From Planctomicrobium piriforme (GTDB taxonomy: Bacteria; Planctomycetota; Planctomycetia; Planctomycetales; Planctomycetaceae), in NCBI RefSeq assembly GCF_900113665.1, contig NZ_FOQD01000015.1, positions 124,001-188,000 on the forward strand: 64,000 nucleotides of DNA, read 5' to 3'. Below are positions 23,793 to 32,233 of the stretch, one piece after another (positions within the stretch are counted from its first letter, which is position 1; every line of letters begins with the position of its first letter). The translations under genes were made by a program, and so were the position numbers. A model generated the notes under the pieces. That model saw only the letters and a program-made list of their open reading frames with translations, had not been told where the DNA came from and ran no database searches.

Positions 23793-26700
23793 TCAATGCC
23801 CCATCTCCCCCGCTCCGGCTGGCGGCGTGCGTTTCCCGTAGAAGCTGTACAGCACCGGGACCAAGTTGAGACAGAGGATCGTCGAGATCATTCCGCCGAC
23901 CACCACCACCGCCAGCGGCTTCTGGCATTCCGAGCCCATGGCCGTCGACAATGCAGCGGGCAGCAGGCCGAGCATGGCGGCGAGGGCGGTCATCAGAATC
24001 GGGCGGACCAGTTTTCCGGTGCCCTCCAATACCGACTCCTTCAGTCCGACCCCTTTGGAACGCAGCCCGTTGTAGGCCGAGACCATCAGCAGGCCGTTCA
24101 TTACCGCGACGCCGAGAATCGAAATGAATCCAACCGCCGCCGAAATGTTGAAATAGAGTCCGGCGAACTTCAGTGCCCACACGCCTCCGATCCCCATCGC
24201 CACGACGTTCGCCAGCACGACGCCAGCGTCCAGAAACGAGCGAAACGCCAGGTAGAGCATGATGCCGATCAGAATCATCGACAAACAGAACATGTGTGCG
24301 AGCCGTTGTTCGGCTGCTTCCATCTGCTGAAACTCGCCGCTCCACTCCGCGCGATACGGGGCGCGAATCAGCGGTTCGACTTTCGTCCGCGCGTCGGCGA
24401 CTCCGCTCGCCAGGTCGCGACCGCGGACTTCAAACTTGATCGCGATGAAGCGTTCCCCCTGCTCCCGATAAATCGTCGAAGCGCCCGGTCGCACAAATGA
24501 GCCGTGTTCATCAGGTTCGTCCTTTTCGTTACGCGGCGTCACCAGATCGCTCAGCCGTCGCGTCGGGACTTCAACCGACAATGGAGCCGCGTTGAATCGG
24601 CTCCCCGTCGCACTCGGCAGGTCCATTACCGTGCCTGTCGGAGAGAGCCCCACGGACGCTCCGCTGAACGGCGTCTCCGCCATCGCCAGCCGCATGTCAG
24701 GTCGGGTGCTGTTTCCCACCGGCACTGGAATGTTTAATAACGCCTGTTCATCGGCTCGCAACCGCTCCGGCCAACGGATTGTCACGTCGAAGGTCTTTTC
24801 CCCTTCGATCATCTCCGTGACCGCTTTGCCGCCGACCGCGGATTGAATCACCGCCTGGACGTCAGCAGCGGAGACGTTCCACCGCGCACACTTCTGTCGA
24901 TCGACGGGAAATTCGAGATTCGACTGCCCCTGATTGCGATAGACGCTCGCATTCGCCACACCCGGCACGTTGTTCAAGGCATCACGAACCGCCATGCCCG
25001 TCGTTTCGAGCGTATCGAGGTCGGGGCCGTAGATCTTGATCGAGTTCTCCCCCTTCACTCCCGACAAGGCTTCAAGCACGTTGTCGCGAATGATCTGCGA
25101 GAAGTCCCAGGGGATGCCGGGGAAGTTTTCACCCAGACAGTGCGAAATATCGTCGATCAGCTCCGCCTTGGTGCGGATGCGTCCCCGCTGCGGGTCGACA
25201 GGCCACTCATCCTGTGCCCGCAACGGGAGATTCGCCTGCAGCAGGTAATAACCGCCGGTATCCATCCCATCGTTGGGACGCCCCACCGTGGTGGGAATGA
25301 CGCGGATCTCGGGGAAGGTTTGAATCAACTTGCGAAATTGTTTTGCCCGACCGACCACTTCATCGAACGAAACGTTCACTGGAAATGTGCCGCGAACCAG
25401 AAGGCCTCCTTCTTCAAGTTCCGGCATGAACTCGCGACCCATGTGCGCCGCGACCAGTCCGGTGAAAAACACCGCGACGACAAAGCCGGTCAAAACGAAC
25501 CAGCGCACCGCTAGCAGCCCACGCAGTTGGGTGCGATAGAACCCTTCAATGGTGCGGACGAAGCGGCTGTCCGGCTTCGCTTTGACGTTTCTCAAGAACA
25601 GCATGCACAGCACCGGCGACACCAGAATCGAGAGCATCAGGGCGCCAAAGAGTGCAAACGCATAGGTATCGGCCATCGGCCCGAAGATCTGCCCTTCAGG
25701 TCCAGTCATCGTGAACAACGGCAGCAACGCGCACACCATCACCCCGGTCGCAAACACCAGACTCCGCTGCACGCTGCCTGCCGCATTCGCAATCCGCTGG
25801 TTCAAGGGCAAATGAGCGTCTTCGCCATGCGACAATCGGCGATAGATGCTCTCGACGATGATGACCGTCGAATCGACGATGATCCCGAAGTCAACCGCCC
25901 CAATCGAGAGCAGATTCGCTGACTTGCCCCGCGCATACAGCACTCCAAACGCAAACAGCAGCGCCAGCGGAATGTTGATCGCGGCAATCACCGCCGCTCG
26001 CACGTTCCCCAGGAACATCAGCAAAATCGCGGTGACAAGCGCCATGCCGACCAACAGGTTCTCATGCACGGTCACCGTGGTCCGGTCGATCAGCGTCGTG
26101 CGGTCGTAATAAGGGACAATCCTCACGCCCGGCAGCAGCTTGCCGGACTCGTGCAGGTTGTCAATTTTCGCGAGCACGCCCTTCAGAGCGGGAAGTGACT
26201 TCTCCCCCTTGTACAGCAGCACAATCCCCTGCACGACGTCTTCTTCATCTTCCCAGATCGGCTTTCCTTCGGCATTCAACAGCGGCTTGCCGTCTGGACT
26301 CGTGGCCGGCGTACTGATCGAAGCCAGCCCCAGCCGCGTCTTTGAGCCGACCACCACGCCGTGCGCGACCAGCGTCTCATCATCCACCCGTGCAGTGCCG
26401 TCAGCGTTGAGCATCGGTCCGCCGTCGACCAGTTGATCGACTCGGACCGGAATGTTGTTGATCGTCGAAACGACCACCTGACGCAGCTCCAGGCAGCGTT
26501 TCGCTTCTTCTGCTCGCAGAACCTTTGCCGCTTCGACCGGATCTTTGATTCCCAGAACAAGCTGCTGGGGATCATGCCCCATGCCGAACAACCCGAGCGA
26601 GCGGACGACGTTCGTCTGTTCCCCCTGCACGAGGTTATCGCCGCTGCCGTTGGCGTTCGCCTGTTCGAGAACGTCTTCCAGATGCTTCAACGTGACGCCG

Positions 26701-27305
26701 TAGTGTCGCAGGCGATCGGGGTCAGGTTGAATCTCATAGCGTTTGACGCTGCCGCCAATCCCACTCACGCCGGCAACGCCTGGCACTCGCCGCAGTTCCC
26801 TTTCGACCAGAAAGTCCTCAACCGCCTGCAGATCGTTCAGCGTATAAACAGGTTTGCCAGTGGCAGGATCAATCGGGTTCTCAAGCGTGAATCGCAGCAC
26901 CTCGCCGATCGGACTCGCCGGCGAAATGCTCGCTTCGACTCCCTCGGGCAGCTTCATGCTCGCCAGACGGTTCAAAACTTCCTGTCGAGCCACCCAATAA
27001 TCGGTCTCATAGGTAAACTGATTGCGAATCTGCGCCAGTCCGAACAATGACTGGCTCCGCGTCGTATCGAGCCCAGGCATCCCGGCCAACGCCACTTCCA
27101 GCGGGATCGTGACCTGCCGTTCGACCTGACCTGCACTGGCCCCCGGATACTGCGCCACGACATCGATGATGGGAGGCGTCGGGTCGGGGTAGGCTTCGAT
27201 GTTCACATGCGTGAATGCATACGCCCCGCCAATCGTCAGGCCGATTGTCGCCAGCATCACCAGCAAAGGATTGGCGACCGCCCAGTCGAGCAGTTTACGA
27301 ATCAT
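23793..27305 (-). CDS. RND heavy-metal efflux pump (CusA/CzcA-like)
   Basis: A 1170-residue inner-membrane pump. The start IRKLLDWAVANPLLVMLATI and HVNIEAYPDPTPPIIDVVAQ are the HME-RND signature (YPD...P). The proton-relay helix reads GAVDFGIIVDSTVIIVESIYRR with the two Asp and one Glu of the CzcA/CusA group. The protein is about 100 residues longer than CusA owing to inserts in the first periplasmic loop (residues about 290-390, with repeated GKPLLNAEGKPIW-like and DGTARVDDETL segments). It exports Cu/Ag or Zn/Co/Cd; the ion cannot be decided. It lies downstream of its adaptor on the same strand; no outer-membrane factor gene or metal regulator is in the window. Confidence 0.92.
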   Translation of the reverse strand: MIRKLLDWAVANPLLVMLATIGLTIGGAYAFTHVNIEAYPDPTPPIIDVVAQYPGASAGQVERQVTIPLEVALAGMPGLDTTRSQSLFGLAQIRNQFTYETDYWVARQEVLNRLASMKLPEGVEASISPASPIGEVLRFTLENPIDPATGKPVYTLNDLQAVEDFLVERELRRVPGVAGVSGIGGSVKRYEIQPDPDRLRHYGVTLKHLEDVLEQANANGSGDNLVQGEQTNVVRSLGLFGMGHDPQQLVLGIKDPVEAAKVLRAEEAKRCLELRQVVVSTINNIPVRVDQLVDGGPMLNADGTARVDDETLVAHGVVVGSKTRLGLASISTPATSPDGKPLLNAEGKPIWEDEEDVVQGIVLLYKGEKSLPALKGVLAKIDNLHESGKLLPGVRIVPYYDRTTLIDRTTVTVHENLLVGMALVTAILLMFLGNVRAAVIAAINIPLALLFAFGVLYARGKSANLLSIGAVDFGIIVDSTVIIVESIYRRLSHGEDAHLPLNQRIANAAGSVQRSLVFATGVMVCALLPLFTMTGPEGQIFGPMADTYAFALFGALMLSILVSPVLCMLFLRNVKAKPDSRFVRTIEGFYRTQLRGLLAVRWFVLTGFVVAVFFTGLVAAHMGREFMPELEEGGLLVRGTFPVNVSFDEVVGRAKQFRKLIQTFPEIRVIPTTVGRPNDGMDTGGYYLLQANLPLRAQDEWPVDPQRGRIRTKAELIDDISHCLGENFPGIPWDFSQIIRDNVLEALSGVKGENSIKIYGPDLDTLETTGMAVRDALNNVPGVANASVYRNQGQSNLEFPVDRQKCARWNVSAADVQAVIQSAVGGKAVTEMIEGEKTFDVTIRWPERLRADEQALLNIPVPVGNSTRPDMRLAMAETPFSGASVGLSPTGTVMDLPSATGSRFNAAPLSVEVPTRRLSDLVTPRNEKDEPDEHGSFVRPGASTIYREQGERFIAIKFEVRGRDLASGVADARTKVEPLIRAPYRAEWSGEFQQMEAAEQRLAHMFCLSMILIGIMLYLAFRSFLDAGVVLANVVAMGIGGVWALKFAGLYFNISAAVGFISILGVAVMNGLLMVSAYNGLRSKGVGLKESVLEGTGKLVRPILMTALAAMLGLLPAALSTAMGSECQKPLAVVVVGGMISTILCLNLVPVLYSFYGKRTPPAGAGEMGH

Positions 27306-27403
27306 GGGAATTCACAGTGCCGAGCGGAGAGGGAGAGAAGGATTATCAATCGGTGTGAAAAAGGCATGTTGATCGAGGAGCGGTTCCACAGTGTGAGAAA
27401 CGT

Positions 27404-27456
27404 CCCCCGCCGAGCCGAACATAATTGGCAACAGGGATCATGTGGCTCGACGGGGG
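27404..27456. repeat. Inverted repeat in the gap between the RND adaptor and pump genes
   Basis: CCCCCGCCGAGCC (27404-27416) and GGCTCGACGGGGG (27444-27456) pair in 12 of 13 positions over a 27-base loop. It lies in the 189-base intercistronic gap; no T-run. Possible attenuator or mRNA-processing element. Confidence 0.6.
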
Positions 27457-27494
27457 AGCTTCATCACCGACCGTGGAGTGCTTCCATGTTTCAT

Positions 27495-28892
27495 TTAACC
27501 AGGATGACGATTTTCCGAATTCAGAACTTCGTGCTGCTCTGTTTCGAGCGAGGTATTCGCCGTGGACACGGCCGGCGGCGGCAACTGGTCCATTGCGTTC
27601 TGCAGCATCAACGCACCGGATGTGACGATCCGCTCTCCGGGATGCAGCCCTGCCTGATCGGCGGTGACGTAAATCTCATCTCGAAAACGTCGAATTACAT
27701 TCACAGGCCGCCGTTCAAAACGGGTTTCGGTATCGCCGACCTGAATGAACACCACGCTCTGCCGACCGTCTTCAACCACGGCCTTCGTCGGAAGTTCGAG
27801 CTCATTTTCGGACGGCGGCAACTGCATCATCACCGTCACAAACTGTCCGACCTTCAATGCACCGTCCGGATTCTCGACGCTCCCGGTAAGCAGCGCCGTG
27901 TGCTGGGCGGAATCGATCACCGACCCCACTTTGTCGAGCGTTCCCAGGTATTCCGATCCGGGACGCGACGGCAGCGTCACCGTCCATTTGACCGGTCGCG
28001 GCAATGACTCCAGCAACGGCAAATCTTCTTCATACACGTGCGCCCACACCGCCAACGTCGACAACTGCCCGATCTTGAACATGTCAGTCGTGGCGTCGAC
28101 GATGTCGCCGACGACAATGTTCTTTTCGAGGATGATGCCGGACATCGGCGCGCGAACTTCAAGTCGAGCCCAGCCCTCCATGTCATGCGAGAGCGTTTCA
28201 GTTTTCATCAGCCGTTCGGCTTCTCCGCGAATGTCCGCAATATCGCTGTCAGTCAGTCGCCAGGTGCGCAGCGTCCGTTCGACGTTCGCCACTTCCACCA
28301 TCCTGGTCTGCACGTCCCGCTCGGCATCGCGATAGCTGCGGCCTGGCCCTGCCCCTTCGTCATGCAGCAGCTTCAGACGATCACGCAGTTGTTCTTCGGA
28401 CTTGAGTTTGGTTAGAGCGTCGACGAACTCGCTCTTCTTGTTTCCCAGATCGGTACTCCAGATGACCGCAAGCAGATCCCCCTTCTGCACCTGATCTCCC
28501 ACTCGCAGCGGCGGATCGGAACCATCGGTGGAATGTCCAATCTTCACCACTTCCCCGCCAAAACGGGCATGTACCCGCGAGAGACGGTCATGATCGAGTG
28601 CCAGCACTCCCTGAAAGCTCGGTAACCGAATCGCGTGCGACGCCATGTCGGCCGGCGTCGTCTGCAGTCCCATTTTTTCAGCCACATGACTCGACAACGT
28701 CAATTCATTCGGACCCGAACGCACGACTGGCGGCACTGCGGTTTCCGCCGAGGCGGTTCGAGCAGGCGTGCCGGCCTGGACCAGATGGCCGGGTGACCGT
28801 GACAGAGTGAAGTAACCTGCCGTGCCGACGACGCTCGCCGCGACTCCTGCCATCAGGCACCGGCGCACGTTTTTTGATTTCTGCGACAACAT
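27495..28892 (-). CDS. RND efflux periplasmic adaptor (CusB/CzcB-like)
   Basis: A 465-residue HlyD/MFP-family adaptor. An N-terminal membrane anchor (CLMAGVAASVVGTAGYFTL) is followed by the lipoyl/barrel-sandwich parts (GVLALDHDRLSRVHARFGGEVV, VQKGDLLAVIWSTDLGNKKSEFVDAL), an alpha-hairpin, then APMSGIILEKNIVVGDIVDATTDMFKIG, VWAHVYEEDLPLLESL and VGSVIDSAQHTALLTGSVENPDGALKVGQFV. It links the inner-membrane pump to an outer-membrane channel. It is the first gene of the minus-strand pair with the CusA-like pump. The short C-terminus has no metallochaperone domain. Confidence 0.9.
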   Translation of the reverse strand: MLSQKSKNVRRCLMAGVAASVVGTAGYFTLSRSPGHLVQAGTPARTASAETAVPPVVRSGPNELTLSSHVAEKMGLQTTPADMASHAIRLPSFQGVLALDHDRLSRVHARFGGEVVKIGHSTDGSDPPLRVGDQVQKGDLLAVIWSTDLGNKKSEFVDALTKLKSEEQLRDRLKLLHDEGAGPGRSYRDAERDVQTRMVEVANVERTLRTWRLTDSDIADIRGEAERLMKTETLSHDMEGWARLEVRAPMSGIILEKNIVVGDIVDATTDMFKIGQLSTLAVWAHVYEEDLPLLESLPRPVKWTVTLPSRPGSEYLGTLDKVGSVIDSAQHTALLTGSVENPDGALKVGQFVTVMMQLPPSENELELPTKAVVEDGRQSVVFIQVGDTETRFERRPVNVIRRFRDEIYVTADQAGLHPGERIVTSGALMLQNAMDQLPPPAVSTANTSLETEQHEVLNSENRHPG

Positions 28893-29007
28893 TGGACGAA
28901 CGTCCTGAAGAGAGCTGGATTGGAACTGTGAAGTGAAAGTCGAACCGATGTCGTCGAGTCACACTGGAGTCATGTGTCTCGATCCAAATGAATGAACCGG
29001 GGATGGT

Positions 29008-29958
29008 TCACTCGCGAAGATGCACGAGATTCAGGGCCACGCGATCAGCAAACTGCCCGGGAAATTCTTCGTCTGCCTGCTCGCCGTTGGGACGAGTGAC
29101 GGCCAGACTCACCATCAGGTATTTCGCATCGGCAGGCAGCGGCAGACTGGCCGTCACTTCCTGCCACGATCCGCTGTCGGCATCAGCCCGGGCATGGCTT
29201 CCGCTGAAGCTCAGCGGCTGTTCATGACTTGCGGTCCAGGTGACGTTTTCCTCGCGCGGGTCTTCGTCAAACGCCATGAGCGTCAGGCCGAACGTATAAC
29301 CTTCGTCGGCCAGCTCGTTCCGCACCGCATTGAAGAACGCCGAAGCCTCGATCGCCACCGCTTCTTCACCAGGCATCACAGCAATGCCGGACAGATCGAT
29401 CACCTGCGAGAGTTCGCAGTTGTTTTCTGGATGAACTCGGGACTTCACAAACCTCAGCATCCGCTTGCCTTCAAGCGGTGCAATGCCGTGATGCTCGCCA
29501 ACCACATCGGCGACATCGCCCGTCCAGGTCGCGCCATCGACGTTCACCGCCGAGGCCGTTGTTCCGTGTTCGAAGCCCGAGTTGGCTAACGCCAGCGGGC
29601 GGCGTCGCGACTCGTCAAATTGTTCTGCCACAAACCACCAGCCGCTGACGATTGCCGTCAGCAGACCGACCGGCGCCAGTACCCACTTCCATGAATGGCG
29701 TCGGGGATGAACTTTGGTGGAAGCAGAATGCTGCAGGCCTGATGACCTCAGAACAGCAATCTTATCTGACGCGACGACAGCACCGCCGAACTCACGTTCC
29801 AGCAGGCCGTCGATCAGCATGTGATCCAGGTATTCTTCCTGCGCAATCGGGTCGTCCAGCAGCAGATCATTCAGACGCTGCTTTTCGACAGCCGACAATG
29901 AACCATCGCTCAGTCGGGCAATCAGTTCCGGCAGTTCGCCAGGTTGTGACGTGTTCAT
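29008..29958 (-). CDS. Membrane-anchored anti-sigma-factor-like protein (FecR/planctomycete type)
   Basis: A 316-residue protein. The N-terminal 60 residues (LPELIARLSDGSLSAVEKQRLNDLLLDDP, AQEEYLDHMLIDGLL) are the short zinc-less anti-sigma-like domain seen in planctomycete FecR-like proteins; a single membrane helix follows (WVLAPVGLLTAIVSGWWFVA, residues about 90-110), then a periplasmic jelly-roll-like domain (FEHGTTASAV...) typical of carbohydrate or ligand binding. Start at 29958 because its ATG overlaps the sigma-factor stop as ATGA. It probably holds the ECF sigma factor inactive and releases it on an outside signal. Confidence 0.82.
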   Translation of the reverse strand: MNTSQPGELPELIARLSDGSLSAVEKQRLNDLLLDDPIAQEEYLDHMLIDGLLEREFGGAVVASDKIAVLRSSGLQHSASTKVHPRRHSWKWVLAPVGLLTAIVSGWWFVAEQFDESRRRPLALANSGFEHGTTASAVNVDGATWTGDVADVVGEHHGIAPLEGKRMLRFVKSRVHPENNCELSQVIDLSGIAVMPGEEAVAIEASAFFNAVRNELADEGYTFGLTLMAFDEDPREENVTWTASHEQPLSFSGSHARADADSGSWQEVTASLPLPADAKYLMVSLAVTRPNGEQADEEFPGQFADRVALNLVHLRE

Positions 29959-30473
29959 GTCTGCCCCTCCTGCATCTCCTGCGAGACACAGTTCATGAGA
30001 GACTCGCGAATGCGATACAGCATCTGCGACACCGCCCCGACCGTCTGACCGCGTGATGCGGCAATTTCCGTGACCGAACCGCCTGACGCGTACCGGCGAT
30101 TCAACAAGTCGCGATGCTCCTGCGGCAGCTTCTGCAGACATTCCCGCAAATGCTCCGCATACGGAACCGCGTCATCCCCTCGATCGGCCTGTTTTGAACA
30201 CAGGTCGTCAAAGAGCTGCTCATCGAAAATGAGTCGGTCACGGTGCATTTTGCGGCGATAATTCAGGACGTGATACCGGGCAATTCGAGTCGCCCAGGCG
30301 AGAAAATTCGTCCCAGACTCAAACTGCTCGGCCTTGTGCCAGAGGGTCAGATTGGTTTCCTGCAGAATGTCTTGCGCAGCAACACGATCCGGCAGCAACG
30401 CCAGAATCCTCGCATACAGCGTGGACTGCGAAGCTGTCAGCAAAGTGACAAACTCATCGGAAGTCTGATCCAC
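29955..30473 (-). CDS. ECF RNA polymerase sigma factor (planctomycete type)
   Basis: A 172-residue sigma-70-family protein. Region 2: LPDRVAAQDILQETNLTLWHKAEQF, NFLAWATRIARYHVLNYRRK. Region 4: LPQEHRDLLNRRYASGGSVTEIA, RGQTVGAVSQMLYRIRESLMNC. The start is a GTG preceded by GAGAGG. It overlaps the anti-sigma-like gene (ATGA), forming a two-gene operon. It directs transcription of an unknown regulon in response to an envelope signal. Confidence 0.9.
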   Translation of the reverse strand: MDQTSDEFVTLLTASQSTLYARILALLPDRVAAQDILQETNLTLWHKAEQFESGTNFLAWATRIARYHVLNYRRKMHRDRLIFDEQLFDDLCSKQADRGDDAVPYAEHLRECLQKLPQEHRDLLNRRYASGGSVTEIAASRGQTVGAVSQMLYRIRESLMNCVSQEMQEGQT

Positions 30474-30708
30474 AAATCCCTCTCACAAAGGAAATGTACG
30501 CCCGCCGGCGAATCTCACACAGATTGATTGAGAGAGGACAGCCGGATTTCACCTGCCCGTAAGAAATCCCCCTAGAACAGCGGCGTTTCCCCCCCATCAA
30601 CCTGACGGAGCTGCAAGGAAAGGAAGAGAGACCAGAGTGTTCCAAGTGAATGAGATTCACTCTGAAAGAAAGGGCCACTCCTGCCAAGAAGAGAGACTTG
30701 CTGTGAGC
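30474..30708. other. Non-coding stretch upstream of the sigma-factor operon
   Basis: Part of a 535-base gene-free stretch (30474-31008). No credible gene or strong hairpin seen; the promoter of the ECF operon must lie in its left part. The tRNA-like fragment follows at 30709. Confidence 0.45.
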
Positions 30709-30751
30709 TACTCGACAAGGATTCGAACTTCGACGAACAGAACCAAAGATT
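30709..30751 (-). repeat. Decayed 3' portion of tRNA-Gln (possible attachment-site copy)
   Basis: On the plus strand this reads TACTCGACAAGGATTCGAAC and onward; it aligns without gaps to the 3' part of the intact tRNA-Gln (32017-32059) with 36 of 43 bases identical, from the acceptor 3' strand through the T-arm to the anticodon loop. Most differences are transitions. The same orientation and the 1.27-kb separation are those of an attL/attR pair left by tRNA-targeted integration. Confidence 0.7.
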
Positions 30752-31008
30752 CTTCAAGAAAGCTCTCGAACATCCCTGTTTCGCAACAAGATTCTGCCGC
30801 CAACGGAACCTGATGGCCGCTTCCATCTATTTCAATCGAGAAACTTGGTTTGCAGAATTACTGCGGGGTAGTCTGCAGCTCCTCACAGACGGATTTCGCT
30901 GGCCTGCTTTTAACCTGTCACATCACGCTGAGGGTATGAGTGTTGCCTTAAGCCAAAGCATGCTGTTTCAGTAACACCCCACCAGGTAGTTCCACAGCAG
31001 GGACCTCA

Positions 31009-31602
31009 TCAGGAGAGCCACCGCTGTCCTGGCATAATCAGCTCCCACTCCTCGCCATTGAAGTGATAGACCGCATCACTTTCTCCGAAGCCTGACAAGT
31101 CTCCCCTCACGTTGCTTAAGGCGACCGCAGCAGTCGTGTCGTCGATCCATCGCAAAACCATAACACTGTGAATGATGGCGGGCTCTTGAGTGTCGCGAGT
31201 GTAGATTCCGTCATATCGACTGAAGCCTGCCTCGGAAACAGGGCGCAAAACCATCGGGAACTTACCCAATTGGTCAATGAATTCTCTCGTCGGGTCGAAC
31301 CGGGTACCCCCTTTATCAAACCCCAGAGCAATGAACCGAACTCGCTCCTTGCAATGCGGATCCGAGAGCATTCCCTTGAGAATGTGCGTGTAAAGACTTT
31401 CCTGCAACTTGGCCCGCGCCGCATCATCCGGCGGCGAATACGGAAAGGTGTTGTGAGTGGAAAGCTCGATCTCCTTCGTTTTTCTTCGAACGGTCGAAAA
31501 GGCGACTACGAGAACTGCAAAGGCAACTACGACACAAAGAACGACGAATCGCTTGGAACTGTGCACCGAACGCCCCTTTATTTCGTGAACCTCGCTCGCC
31601 AT
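31009..31602 (-). CDS. Hypothetical membrane-anchored protein, 197 aa
   Basis: Not recognised. One membrane segment near the N-terminus (FVVLCVVVAFAVLVVAFS, residues about 19-36) followed by a soluble domain (LYTHILKGMLSDPHCKERVR, FIALGFDKGGTRFDP, VMVLRWIDDTTAAVALSNVR, YHFNGEEWELIMPGQRWLS) with the look of a small alpha/beta lipocalin- or nuclear-transport-factor-like domain, which is only an impression. It is the only substantial gene in the segment bracketed by the tRNA-Gln fragment and the intact tRNA-Gln, and base composition here is less GC-rich than the neighbours, so it may be foreign. Confidence 0.65.
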   Translation of the reverse strand: MASEVHEIKGRSVHSSKRFVVLCVVVAFAVLVVAFSTVRRKTKEIELSTHNTFPYSPPDDAARAKLQESLYTHILKGMLSDPHCKERVRFIALGFDKGGTRFDPTREFIDQLGKFPMVLRPVSEAGFSRYDGIYTRDTQEPAIIHSVMVLRWIDDTTAAVALSNVRGDLSGFGESDAVYHFNGEEWELIMPGQRWLS

Positions 31603-32016
31603 CCAGCAATTTGAGCGTTGCCGTCACCGGACCTGGCAACACATTTCCCAGCCTTATTTGAGATGGGCTACATCTCATGCGGCGAACTCAATTACGATGA
31701 TACGCGGAAGCTGCTTGATCGTTGGGAAGAGAGCTGGATGGAATCGGAATTCGAAGCTTGCAATCGATCGACTGCTTCCACTGGCGCCGCGCCGCCCCAG
31801 AAAGCATGGGGTTCGCCTTCTCACCATATGGCCCATGCCATCGAAGGCAGTCCATGACGATGAGCGGAAGCACTGTTACGGTTCACGAACTTGAATGGAA
31901 CGCTCGTCCATTCAGACATGAAGCGTCAGCAACATCAACGGCCACTAGGGGTTCTTTCACGGCCGCGTCGCCATTGAGTGAGCACAGCCGCTACCCAGAA
32001 TCGCCCTAAGTCAAGT
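31603..32016. other. Non-coding or degenerate stretch beside tRNA-Gln
   Basis: No convincing gene. A plus-strand open frame (ATG at 31663, ending 31857; MGYISCGELNYDDTRKLL...) has no ribosome-binding site and no recognisable domain, and may be a gene remnant. It lies inside the tRNA-bracketed segment. Confidence 0.45.
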
Positions 32017-32086
32017 TACCCGGCGAGGATTCGAACCTCGACGAACAGTACCAAAAACTGTTGTGCTACCGTTACACTACCGGGTA
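32017..32086 (-). tRNA. tRNA-Gln (anticodon TTG)
   Basis: Read on the minus strand: acceptor TACCCGG/CCGGGTA (7 bp), D-arm GTGT/GCAC, anticodon arm ACAGT-TTTTGGT-ACTGT giving anticodon TTG, T-arm CGAGG-TTCGAAT-CCTCG. All four stems pair completely. The weak U1-A72 pair is characteristic of glutamine tRNAs. CCA is not encoded. Confidence 0.95.
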
Positions 32087-32233
32087 TCCCTTCGCGAACC
32101 ATAGCCCGTTTGCGGGGGGAATTGCAAGATTGAAGCCCCTCCAGAAGTGGTTCGGGTTTTGAACGGAAACTGGTTGGCTTTGCCTCGGGAAATTCCGACC
32201 TGCGGGGCCGCGGTGTTTGGGCCTCTGAGGGGG

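Noticed and set aside
31663..31857. Plus-strand open frame of 64 codons in the tRNA-bracketed segment.
   Set aside because: No ribosome-binding site and no family resemblance; kept only as a possible remnant in the non-coding entry.
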